Positions 12,077 to 22,155 of a stretch of DNA of 64,000 nt are shown piece after piece. The notes beneath the pieces are model-generated. The model had not been told where the DNA came from and ran no database searches. It saw nothing but the letters and a program-made list of their open reading frames with translations. The DNA comes from Cadophora sp. MPI-SDFR-AT-0126 (lineage: Eukaryota > Ascomycota > Leotiomycetes > Helotiales > Ploettnerulaceae). Location of the stretch: assembly GCA_020747065.1 (NCBI GenBank), contig JAGMVK010000026.1:558001-622000 (forward strand). Reading direction: 5' to 3'. Both the position numbers and the translations under genes were made by a program. Positions within the stretch are counted from its first letter, which is position 1; every line of letters begins with the position of its first letter.

Positions 12077-12905
12077 CTACTTGTAAGCAGCACCCAGATT
12101 AACTGGCGTATTACCAGATTCCTCCTCCCCTACGCTACTTAGGCGACTTCTACTCCGATTTCTCTTTACTTGAGGGCCCGAACCTTCTTTATCTCTATCT
12201 CTATTATCCCCTGTAGGGGTCTTACGCTTAATACTACCACGACGAGATATAACGGAAGCTATAGCCTCCTTAACCCGCTTCTCTATACGGGAGAGGATCT
12301 GCCTGTAGTCCTATAGAAGTTTTAGCTGAATAGGAACCGGAGTATATTCAGTGAAGATTCAGAGTAAAAGAAAAGGGGATTACTTATAAATTAACTTTAA
12401 GCGAGATCCGCTATCTTAGTACGGAGAGCACGAGTCTCCTTTAATAACGCTAAACTTATCTCATCCTGAGTCTTTAGTAGCTCGGCAGCTGTAACCCGGA
12501 GTTCTGTATCAATAGCTGCAGTAGTAGCAGAGACGGCAGCAGCATCCTTACTAGCGAGGGCATAGGTGAGTTCTTAGTACTTAGTATCTAAGAACTAGGG
12601 GATCTATAAACGGGTTAGTTATAGATTATATTCGGGGTAGTTCAGAATTTAGGATTAGAAAAAGGAAGGGGGGTACTTACGGGATTGTATAGGGATTTCT
12701 TTTCGGTATAGTACGAGTATTTCTTGCTCTCTCGCTTGTTGAAGGAGTAGATGTGGTTCGATTTCTTCGCTAGGAGTCGGACGTAACAGATGTAGTAGTT
12801 TCGGTGGGTAGTAGTAAGAGCTCTGAATAATGTTAGTATAGGCACTATTTATATTAGTATCCGTTTCACTACTGAACTACCTACGATTCTTTTGAATTTC
12901 TATAC
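12077..12905 (-). pseudogene. Antisense spliced accessory reading frame inside the copia element
   Basis: Between the end of pol and the 3' LTR the minus strand carries a three-exon frame. Exon A (about 12905-12684) ends at a GTAAGT donor. Its intron has a CTAAC branch site and a TTTATAG acceptor near 12605. Exon B encodes an Ala/Thr/Leu/Glu-rich helix likely to form a coiled coil (TELRVTAAELLKTQDEIS). A second intron ends CTATTCAG near 12330. Exon C encodes ILSRIEKRVKEAI, a basic patch with GSIKRKTPTGD and a Ser/Arg-rich KRNRSRSR segment, stopping at 12077-12079. A few in-frame TAG/TAA codons occupy likely Gln positions, the same RIP signature as pol. The start codon is not clear. I do not know the family. 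The basic region suggests nuclear targeting (inference). Confidence 0.5.
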
Positions 12906-13326
12906 TTACTTTTACTTATTTAATTTAGTACGGACTATAGTAAAATATTAGCGAATATCTCTCGAGATTAAAGGTTTATACACTTATAAGTAGTTCTTTA
13001 ATATTTACTTAAGGAGGGAGAGCTTTAGAATAGAGAGAGATCTCGGTTTTATATAGCCAGCGATAGCCTCGCTTAGTATTTATTTACTTACTATTGTCTT
13101 CTAACGAGCTGCATCAACTACTTCCGACGTACAGCTTTCAGGCCATAACCGGAGGTCTTTCGGACTATAGTACTTCCGTGGCTCTGTACTTAGTATACCT
13201 ATTTTACCTCCTTTACCTATATAGTCACTCTTTGCAACTATTTTTCTCTTATAATTGGAATGGAGAGATTCGCTTCTATAACGGAGATTCGCTTGGAAAC
13301 TGTCTTTCTAAAAGAAGATTTACCGG

Positions 13327-13541
13327 TGTTAGTCTACAGGCCTATACAGGACATGTCTCAGCTAGAATAAGGAGTAGGACCACTTGCGGAGGCGATTCGG
13401 TGGCGTTTCGGAGGCAGTATATAGTCTGGTATCTCCCGCCCCCTCTTAGAAATACACAGATTTTCCACATCATCAAGCTTAATATATATATACATGATAT
13501 TTACGTTTGATTCTTGGCTTATATTCGGTATTGAACCGACA
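13327..13541 (+). repeat. 3' LTR of the copia element (215 bp)
   Basis: Begins TGTTAGTC and ends CCGACA, followed by TTATA at 13542-13546. See the left LTR for the comparison. Confidence 0.9.
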
Positions 13542-13546
13542 TTATA

Positions 13547-13734
13547 TATATATTATTAAAGTATTAAAACTTAAAAGTATTTGTATTAGTAATTATTACG
13601 TAATTAAGTAATAAAATTTTCTCATACAAATTTTTATATGAGGCTTTATACTTTACTTAATAATTTAATAATTACTAATATAAAAACTTTTAAACTTATA
13701 ATACTTAATAGTATATATATAATATATATAATAT
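13547..13734. repeat. Small palindromic AT-rich element
   Basis: The two halves are inverted copies of each other: a TTAAAGTATTAAAACTT-like arm on the left and its approximate complement on the right, with a short centre near 13620-13650 (ATACAAATTTTTATATGAGG). Edges run into TATATA tracts. It looks like a tiny MITE inside the outer element; the copia element inserted at its left border. Confidence 0.5.
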
Positions 13735-13991
13735 TTTAATTTTAGCTGTTTTTAATAATAATAACTGAAGTTATTAAAAAATTAAGAAAAATCGATTTTA
13801 CACCAAATTTGTTAGAGGAAAATTTTTAAGATTTTAAATATTTACTTTGTAATATTACGTAATATAAAATACATAAAAATTAATTAAATAAAAGAACGTA
13901 TAAAAAATAATCTAAATCTTTAATTTTAGCTTATTTTATTAATAAATATTAAAAATATTAATTACTAAAGTTAGTGAGTTTTGGTGTAAAA
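13735..13991. repeat. Right long inverted arm of the outer element
   Basis: Inverted partner of 5644-5915. The unit 13796-13991 starts TTTTACACCAAA and ends TTTGGTGTAAAA. Just outside it, 13993-14020 holds two tandem copies of a GTGGCCGGAAGG motif. Confidence 0.55.
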
Positions 13992-15950
13992 GGTGGCCGG
14001 AAGGTGGGGGTGGCCGGAAGGGCGGGGTGGGACGTTAGCATAATATCTACAAATCGCTTGCCCCGATTTTCAAAATCAAGAGCAGAGTATCTGACGATGT
14101 CCTCTCTGGTTTCGCCATGACAGTCAAGGTAATCCTCATCCTCAAGACCCTTCAGTATTCGTTATTCAAATGCGTCATTGAAATAACTTGAACCACAATT
14201 GTCTCCTGTGATTTCGTCAGCATTAACAATCATAGGTATTCAAAGACTGTTCGACTGACCACTTGGTGTTCCAACTTCGGTGATCAGACGCAAAGGATAC
14301 GAATTAGTAACGGTATAGGTACTGCCATCTACAGCACCGCCTCCGCAATCGAGAACAGCGAATGATTCTCCAGCCTGGTTTTTGGTAGTAGAGAATCTCA
14401 CGACAGTCAACTAGTATGAATATACCAGCATTTTATGAGTGGTCCCCAAAAGATAAGTCGCGGGCGGCTTCGGGCTCGGAGACAATGAACACGTTCTCCA
14501 TGCTGCCATTGACCATGGTGCCGAATTCTGTGAGCTTAATTGCTTCTTGGACAGCTGCCTAGAGCAGCCTAGATGAATGAGCATCCCACACAACAGGGAC
14601 TATAAGTGCGAATGATACCGGACAGTCAACGGTGTATCCTTCTCGTTCAGCCAATTGCTGCTTAAAATGCCCTAAGACTTTGACAAAGAAGTCAATCATT
14701 ACATCATAAACATCTTCCTGGACAATTGACCTTGCATCACCATGCTTTCGTAGGGTGCCGTGCTCAATGAAGAATCTGAGGCGTGGTCTCAACGTCTTAC
14801 GATCTCCCTTGGTATGCTTGGTGCTCACAAGCATGAGCTTCTGCCTATCGATATTACCCATGACATCGCGATCTGTGCTAGATCGATATTTCTGTTGATG
14901 GACACTGTAGCCCCAAAGATGTTCGTTGGGCTCTTCATTGGTTGCAGTCCAACATGTGACTTTGCCGGAGCGGCCCTCGAGCGGCGTTATATTGATGATT
15001 TGATTAGGGCCGCGAGTGTTGTGTTCAGAAGGGATATCACTGGATTGGTCACTGTCTGAATCTTCTCCGAAGCTACTCAGCAAGGACTCATCGGGTCAGG
15101 TATCACGTGAAACCGAGACAGGCAAGTACCAAATTTCTGTGGGCACCCAGGCTCTGACGCCGGCGTTGCCATCTTCTGGCCAATTGACGATGCATTTCAC
15201 GTCATTTGGGAAAATTCGGGGATATTTATCTCTGATATTGTGAATGACAGCCGCAATTGTCGTAAAGGCTGCACCAAAGTCAATTCCAATGACAAACTTG
15301 CGAGGCACAATGAGCGGAGGGACATGGACGAGAGATGGTGATGGTGATTGCGTTGCAGTTCTGCCTGTAATGGATATCCTTTCCTCTGGTTCAAGAGTGT
15401 AACGGGGAGGGACCAAAAGTTTTGGTCTCAAATTAGGCCTTGATAGCGATTCGCTTGATTGATTTCCAGTCATCAGGATATCCGGCTTCTGCTCACTTCC
15501 CGTAGAGGACGAGGAAATTGGACGAGAAGGAGCAGGGCGAGTTTTCTTACCCCCTCTCCGGGCGTATTGAACTGGTCGGGGTTCGCGGGCGGCCGGAGGA
15601 GACTTCATTACTCTATTCATGCTCCGTTGAGGGTTGAGCTGGCTAGTAGTCGCAGGAGATTTCGCTACACTGTTCATGGCTCTTGGTGGGCTTGATCGTG
15701 CAACTGAGGGGGAGGAAATCGAGCCACGGCGCTTCCGAGGGTTTGGTGCTCGAGGCAGGACCTTGAGAGTACTTGAGCTACATTCGGCAGAATCAACATC
15801 GTGGCCGTGATCGACCTGAGTTTTTCGGGACGCCATCTGTTTCTTGATGAAATTATCGGTCAATAGCTGTCGAAATGCTTCGACGGCCACTGCTTGTGGA
15901 TCGTTATCCATGGGGGATGTGTGCGAGGATGGTGAGTTAGTGGCATTCAT

Positions 15951-16928
15951 ACAGCATTGTACGGCATGGACTGAGGAGGACTACTTGGAGACTTGCTTGA
16001 TGAATTCTCAAAGCTGAGTCATAAGTCGATGAAGGCCAAAGGTGGAAGTTCCCAACCTTCGCATTAATGTTGGGGGATGCTGAACTACCCATCAACCTTC
16101 TCGTGTTGGCTTCGTGTTGAGCTCAAGACCGAGTACAACACATGGTTGCTTGGAAGCAAGGCTCAATAAAGAAAACGACAGGGCCGCGATTCCTGTCGTC
16201 CGCCTAGCAGGTTGCGATACCCTGTTTGTGAGGTTGACATAGTCCGCATTGCTGAAGCTGATCCTGGATCTTTGCAAGTTCGACTGGCAGCCTGCATACG
16301 ACGAAACACCTTCGCCCTACTGATGCAAGCCATAGAGATAACAGAGTTGAGCATCCAATGGCCCGGGATGATATCTCAGAGACCGGAAGTGTGTCATCGC
16401 TTTCCATCGTTCTCTGACCGCATTCCGTTTACATCTGTTTGCTTCGCGTCGAAGCGATATGCTGTGTGAGAAGTGGCGCTGACGGCAGAAGTCCCATTGG
16501 GCAACCCACTCTGACCCCCCAAAAAAGTCACCGTCTTGGCATGAATTATGCAGCAATTACATCCTGGGGAATGTGAGATGTGAGATGTGGCAAGACCATG
16601 AGCGACAACCGATCTCGTATAGTATGAGAAGTCGTTGGGTAAAGCCGGTTCCCATGATTTGGAGTTTAGTTGTCCTGAGGAGACTGCGCTTAACGATTTT
16701 TGATTTCAAGAAGAACCTCGGCTGCATTCAAATTTCGGGTAGAGATCCTACCACGAAATCAAGGACAATCATTCGAATTACTACCGTCTACTCAAGGGTA
16801 GAAGACAGAGCAAGTTGAGAGGGTGAATAATAACACTCCTTCAACGGGGCAGCCAAAAGTGAGATTGAGGTTTTCTGTAAGTCTCATCGCTTGCAGCTCG
16901 AGGATGAGTTAATGAAAGTCCTCAGAAT
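15951..16928. other. Intergenic, shared upstream region of two decayed genes
   Basis: Lies between the divergent Hsp70-like and zinc-finger pseudogenes. Short open frames occur on both strands but none has codon structure or a domain I recognise. Confidence 0.4.
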
Positions 16929-19740
16929 ATGACACCAGCACCATCTCAGGCTCAACGACAGCTCGCTACTGAGGACGACGATCTCCAAATCCCTCATACC
17001 CTTGCTCGGTCGATTGTCGAAGGTATCTCGGTTGAGCCAGCTCACGTCACACTCGTAACCCCTATCAATGCACCGAACAATACTTCATCAGACATTGCAT
17101 CACACAGAGCTCACCAAGTCGAAGTACATCGCCTGAGACAAGAACTCAATGCCGTTCGAGAACAATGGTTTGGCGGGGTGGAGATACTCGACCGAGAAAG
17201 CAAACGCCGGAAACAAATTGAGAACGATGTTCGAGCTGAAATCACTCATTTAAAAATCGCTCGAGATGATTGACAAAAGGCGGGTAAGAACCCCTTGGAG
17301 GAACTTCTTTTCACGAAAGACGAAGAGATCTGGTTTCTGAAGCAGAAGAACCATGACATGCAGAGGCTAGCCGGATTTGCTCAGTCGGTCCCTTGTCAGC
17401 GAGCATCGTTGCCGTCGAAAGAAATTTCGAAGGCTTTGCAGGCCAATGGGAATGAGCTGCAATCCATTCTTCATGGGCATGATCCCGGAGTAGCTTTGTT
17501 GCAGCCTTCATTCAGCAAGGACACAGATCCTGCCTCGCTTGTCCGGACCATGTTCACAGAAGACCCTGGTTCTGGGCTGCTGTCCCAGCAGTTTAAGAGC
17601 AGCACTTTGAAATGGGGAATGGTTGTTGTTCTGAGAGCCCTCGCTGTGGCTGCTTTGCGAGAGTGGGTCTTCGTAACGGGTTTTCCAGATTTTTGCCGAC
17701 CTGGTGATTCTCGACTACTTACGGCATACCGGACGGCGATTCATACACATGGTAAGCTGTCTTCGTCTGAAAGACATGCCTTTATACTGATCAAAACAGA
17801 TGGTTGGGATCGCCTTCACAGCCTTGAGCTGGCAACTTATAGCTCTCTCCTCGATGCTGACACTTTCCAGAACGGCATCGTATCAAGGAAGGCAGACCAA
17901 CTCGTAAGTCGATTGTCGAAGGCGCTTGCACCACTATTCTTGAGATCTGCAGATGAGCAGGCAAATGCAGTCTTTGAAACTTGGAACCAGTCGCCGGATG
18001 TTTGCGAAGATCGTCGATTCCGTTTCAAGGGGATGTTTGAGGCTGCACTCAAATTGAAAGGAGCAACAGTTATCACTGATGAACTGTATGAATTCGTGAT
18101 CTACCCTCCAGGAACTTTGATCGAGAAACCTAGCCCGAACAGCGAGCAAGCAATCGACGCAAAGGGACTGCGCACCAATGTGAGAGACCTCACACCTAAA
18201 CAATGGCTCCACGCGTCTTTGTATACTTATCCTGACGAACCTGTCTTCCTCCTGGATCCGATGGCAGATGCTTTGATCCAACCACAAAACTTTCTGACCA
18301 AGGTCGACAAGGATACCGAGCTGAAGCGTTTGAGTAGCAACCATCTCACAGTTCAAAGGTCCCAAGATCATAGTGCGCCTATGTTTGAGCAGCTGCTCGA
18401 AAATTTCCATTCCGAGCTGCCCAAGCTCGGACAAGTAAGTGAGGAGAGTCTTGATCAACTTACAGATTCTGCAGTATCTTGTGCCACTTCAAAAACTTTT
18501 CCGATTGTAAAGACACCTGGTGCAAGAAAAAGAATCCGGGAACTCCACAATAAGTCGTCATTGTCTCCCGAAGTCGAAGCAACCGCGTCGAAGAGGACAA
18601 AGCTGGATCAGCGACAGCGGGAAAGAAAAGAGCCGCCTCTCGAGTCTGGCAACTGCACCATCGAAATCAATGATTCGGACTCAGATGATGACAGCATCCA
18701 AATAGTTAAATCTTCAGTGAAATGTTCGCAATGTGAAAAGAAATTTGGAAACATTAGAAGCAGGCAAAATCATGAAAGAAACAGTCAGTCTGGAACAACG
18801 CTGGTTGATTTGAGCCAAGGTGCTGACAATTTCCGACAGAAATTACGCTGGATGTGAACTGTGCAATATCGTTCTCCAAAATCAGATTGATTTTCGCAAG
18901 CATCAGCGCGAGGTGCATAATGTTATTCCACAACAGACAAACATGGAAAATGCAGCGCTCACCGTGGATGACAGTGCTTCCGAGGCTTCGGATTCAACCG
19001 ATCTCAAGGAACATCAAGCTTGTGAGCATGTTAATACCCATAAACCTGGTCCAAGTAAGAATGACACGAACAAAAGTCGTCATCCAGGAACGTGTGAAGG
19101 ATGCGGACATCAGTTCTCCAAAAATCCAATTTAACAGCGCATCAGAAGACTGGTAAGCGTCCCTCCGATGCTATCGTGTCGATTCACTGAACCTGCTGCT
19201 AGGAGCTTGCAAAGGCAGTGCATGTCAGAAGTGCGAGCAAAATTTTCCGACCATCGTCGCTCTCCAGGGACATTTGAGAGACAAGCACGCCGACGGGGCC
19301 GACACTCCGGCTTCTGACATTGGACATGTTCGCAGCAGTGATCAAGACCTAGCTGAAGAGGAACGATCATACCAAAGCAACACCACAGTGTCAAATATCG
19401 TTGCTAAAACCCCAAGCCAGAGTTATAAGTGCGAGAATTGCGGCTCCGTGTTCAAGTCACATGGCTTCTTTCTTCGACACAAGAACAATAGTAAGTCGCG
19501 ATATTCTTCTTTCTCCCCCTCGATGCTGAAAAGTTCACAGATGTCTGCCAACCTTGTCCGGAATGCGAAAAATGGTGCCAAGGGAAAAGGGCTCTCAGAA
19601 AGCACATCAAAGATGACCACAAAGATGTATCCGTTTCACTCGAGCACGTCAGCAAGACGGCAAGTATTGCAACTCGTCCCAAATCGCGGGTCAAGGTGCA
19701 CGGCTATTATCGCAGAAGAAAAGTCCATCGGCGATCATGA
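16929..19740 (+). pseudogene. Multi-C2H2 zinc-finger protein gene with a stop and a frameshift
   Basis: The first 114 codons end in a Lys/Arg/Glu-rich coiled coil (VHRLRQELNAVREQW) and an in-frame TGA at 17271-17273. The same frame then stays open to about 18787. Six C2H2-like fingers follow: CSQCEKKF (18724, imperfect), CELCNIVL (18856), CEGCGHQF (about 19093), CQKCEQNF (19229), CENCGSVF (19432) and CPECEKWC (19555). Introns fit at 18788-18839, 19153-19202 and 19491-19540, all about 50 bp. In the third finger the frame is lost in a run of five A (19120-19124); one extra A would restore a Ser-Asn-Leu-Thr-Ala-His-Gln-Lys-Thr-Gly linker. With two lesions I call it a pseudogene, but the A-run could be a sequencing error. 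Probably a nuclear DNA-binding protein in origin. Confidence 0.65.
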
Positions 19741-21108
19741 CAACTCCTAAGCGGAGATTTGCGAAGATCGGAGAACGCCAAGCTATTTCACAGGCAAAAA
19801 GGTTCGAGACAGCCCATCCTCTGCCCAGATTCGAGCCTGAGGAGGGAGCGCTTTCTGACAGCCCCTCAGACTCCAACCTAGGCGCACAACAAACAACTCG
19901 CTCTCTGCATAGAATGTCGTTGGCGTTGGCGAAAGAAAGCACGGAAGAAGAGGGTCGTGAAAGTAAGCCACCACTGTTAGAAGTGGCCAAATACCAGCCA
20001 CGGACTTGTGTAGCTGATAATAAGACAACATTAGTGATGAGCTCGGATGGATCGAAAATTCCAAATAGAGAAAAGGATCATCCTTACAACTTTGGTATGA
20101 CATCTCAGGCATGGACAGTCATGTCAGGGCTAACGATTCTCAGAAGATGACCCGCGTATCCGACCCGGCACCAATAGACGACTTTTGATGTCTCCTAAAT
20201 CTTGGATACAAGAAAATTCCATTTTCGATCAGCATCTACCAATCGCCTTTCCAGAAATAAAAAATTCCGAATCATCTCTCCGCGAGGTTTCAGAGAGTAG
20301 GCAGTCAATGTTTGATGGTCCTAAAACTTCATGGCAGGAGGATAGGCGTCAACGAACGTGTTTGAATGACCATCCCAAGTCCAGATACATAATCTGTCAT
20401 CCAATTGTCCGTACAAGCTCATGTCGAGACAAAAATTCGCAGTCCAGAAGCCACTCTGCATCACGTGCATGTCGAGCGACTGTGGAGTCCGATCTCACTC
20501 TCAAGACGCCCAGGCGACATACCTCGAGATCTGCTACTCCAAGTCCCTCACCAGGGCTAAATCTCTCGCCGCGGTCGACTCAATCGCCACAACTCCTTCC
20601 ATCACCTTGCTCTGCCCAGCCACCGCCAACACGTCATTATTCCGAACCACTCAAAGACCCGATCCGGGCTCTGCAACCAAACATGCCTGTGGGAAATGAA
20701 AGCACATCGGAGAAACCAACGGTGAATGGAAATGACAATAATGAGGATGTGAGAGATGAGGATGAGGATGGGATCTGGGAGACAGACGATGATGCAAATC
20801 TAAGGGTTAACAACAATCCCCAAACAGAAGGCAAACATAGTGGGTTGACCGATCCTAATAGCTGGGACGTGGCACATATGCCATTTACCAGTTTTGAAAC
20901 ACTGCAGTCTTCTGACAAGCACGACGGCTTGGATGAATTTGTCGGCGCACCGACTTCGATGACGGACTTTCAAGATCATGTGCTTCCTGAGCTATGCCCT
21001 CCGATGGGAACTGGGTTCGACGAGACATCGCGACCGGTGCAACGGAGCAGACTGTTGGGCTTTCTGGGCCGATTCGGCGCGTCGAATATGCGCAATGAAA
21101 TGGTTTGA
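19737..21108 (+). CDS. Ser/Pro-rich protein of unknown function, possibly the 3' part of the zinc-finger gene
   Basis: The ATG at 19737 overlaps the TGA that ends the zinc-finger frame (ATGA). Exon 1 runs to an intron that starts GTATGA at about 20096 and has a GCTAACG branch site and TCTCAG acceptor at about 20147. Exon 2 runs in frame through MSPKSWIQE to the stop at 21108. The product is mostly disordered: a basic start (TPKRRFAKIGER), a Ser/Pro-rich centre (SATPSPSPGLNLSPRS) and an acidic stretch (DEDEDGIWETDDD). No domain is recognised. Fungal genes rarely overlap by ATGA, so this is probably the C-terminal region of the preceding protein put out of frame by another lesion, or reached by alternative splicing. 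Confidence 0.45.
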
Positions 21109-22155
21109 TGGAATTGATGGAATCGATGGGTCTTGGATATAAGGAAGCTGGGAGGATGGTCATCGTGGAAATAAGTCGCCAATGCTGACAAATCACATCC
21201 TAGCGAGAGCGGGACTGATGGCATCAGGGGCTTTTGCTTTTGACCTACAATTTCATGTTTCTGCTTTTTAAAGAAGAGAGAGAAAAATCGAAATATTATT
21301 CAGGCTCGATTCAACTTCTGTACGAATGCATTTTCCGAACGGATTCCTTCACAAACTCGACGATATCTTACAATATCTCTAATTTCTCATATATCGCGAA
21401 ATGGCCTTCATTTTCATATTATCTCCACCAAACCAAATTCGCATGCCTCTCCTCTCATTCATAGAAATAGCCGGTTCCTTTCCAAAGGCGCTCCTCTCCA
21501 CACTCAAACATTCCTCATTGTTACGAACCGTAACGATGATTGAGTCGCATGTCACGTGATACATGTCGCATCCCGTGAATCATAGGAGGAACTGCGGAGC
21601 GAGGCCTTAAGCTCGATCGGGACTAGCCATGTCGAGCGCCTATATCTACTCAGACGTCGAGCGACGTTCTGCTTCTTCTTTCCTTTCCTCCTTAGTTTAG
21701 AATTCTCGAATATACGATATTGTTCTGGCCAACTCTACTGCGCCGATAAGAGCTTCGTGGCACTCATTTCTCCATCGCAAAACCTACAACATGTTCAACA
21801 TAGATTTCCATGAACGAACATTCCACATTCAGTAAATAAACCAAATTGAGACCAACTTGTGTGATGATTATTTGGTCGGGAAACAATTCTGTATGCCTTC
21901 AAGCCGGTAGGACTGGAGATCCTCCGAATGTCAACAAATCTTTAAGCGAACGCGGAGAGAAAACGGAGGATTGCCAAGCCAAGCTGACCTTGACCGGCTA
22001 ATTCTCGGAACTCCTAAACCGTGAATCTACGGAATAGTCTTCAGGACTCCTGTCTCCCGGCGATGACTCGACACAACTTTAGTGTCCTCGCAACCAGACA
22101 TCATCGATCAAGCAATGTAACTCATCGTAGTTCTTGCTTATCCACATCAATCGTT
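21109..22155. other. Intergenic upstream of the aprataxin gene
   Basis: No gene seen. The region is pyrimidine-rich near 21640-21700 and contains a CACGTG at 21553. No repeats were recognised. Confidence 0.4.

Larger units (their letters stand above)
5928..13541 (+). mobile_element. Ty1/copia-type LTR retrotransposon, full-length but RIP-degraded
   Basis: The 7614-bp element is bounded by two 215-bp LTRs beginning TG and ending CA (TA in the left copy). A 5-bp target duplication TTATA lies at 5923-5927 and 13542-13546. Internal order is a gag-like zinc knuckle, protease, integrase, reverse transcriptase and RNase H, which is the copia order. The coding strand is full of TAG/TAA triplets where homologous reading expects Gln codons. 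A candidate primer-binding site starting TGG lies near 6150, a few bases after the left LTR. An A/G-rich tract precedes the right LTR. It is inserted inside the outer AT-rich element. Confidence 0.88.
5613..14037. mobile_element. Nested insertion: outer long-inverted-repeat AT-rich element containing further elements
   Basis: The outer ends are inverted: TAACGTC at 5613-5619 pairs with 14031-14037, followed on each side by a C-rich tract, CTTCCGGCCACC and TTTTACACCAAAA. The similarity continues inward for roughly 300 bp per arm in very AT-rich, mutation-scarred form. Without the inner retrotransposon the element would be about 0.8 kb and encodes nothing visible, so it looks like a MITE or other non-autonomous DNA element. 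The target duplication is unclear: GGACGT occurs at both junctions (5608-5613 and 14030-14035) and is the best candidate. It lies inside the Hsp70-like gene. Confidence 0.65.
4352..15950 (-). pseudogene. Hsp70-like ATPase gene split by nested transposons
   Basis: The N-terminal half lies at 15950-14038. A disordered Ser/Pro/Arg-rich lead of about 210 residues is followed by the phosphate-1 motif FVIGIDFGAAFTTIA, then the EPEAA and LDCGGG motifs. The C-terminal half lies at 5612-4352, with the phosphate-2 motif VSLMGGFGASPSLRSFL and ATGATLRAL. Introns with good CTGAC/CTAAC branch sites survive, for example 60 bp ending just before KVSLMGG, and others ending AAGCTTTACAG and CTGGACAG. Lesions seen: TGA at 15096-15098, TAG at 14559-14561 and TAA at 14162-14164 (both at positions that would suit Gln), a one-base frameshift near 14460-14470, and the 8.4-kb insertion at 5613-14037. 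Family knowledge: fungal genomes carry many divergent Hsp70-like proteins with N-terminal extensions and unknown clients. Loss of function is inferred but very likely. Confidence 0.85.

Noticed and set aside
13094..13510. 138-codon plus-strand frame crossing into the 3' LTR
   Set aside because: It reads through LTR sequence in AT-rich DNA, has no recognisable domain and ends in the LTR. Chance frame.
5928..13541. Dense in-frame TAG codons considered as a recoded (stop-to-Gln) genetic code
   Set aside because: Host genes in the window use normal codons without internal TAG, and the LTRs show the same transition-only damage. RIP explains the stops.
17271..17273. In-frame TGA considered as selenocysteine or programmed readthrough
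   Set aside because: Dikaryotic fungi of this type are not known to use selenocysteine, there is no motif support, and a second lesion in the gene favours decay.
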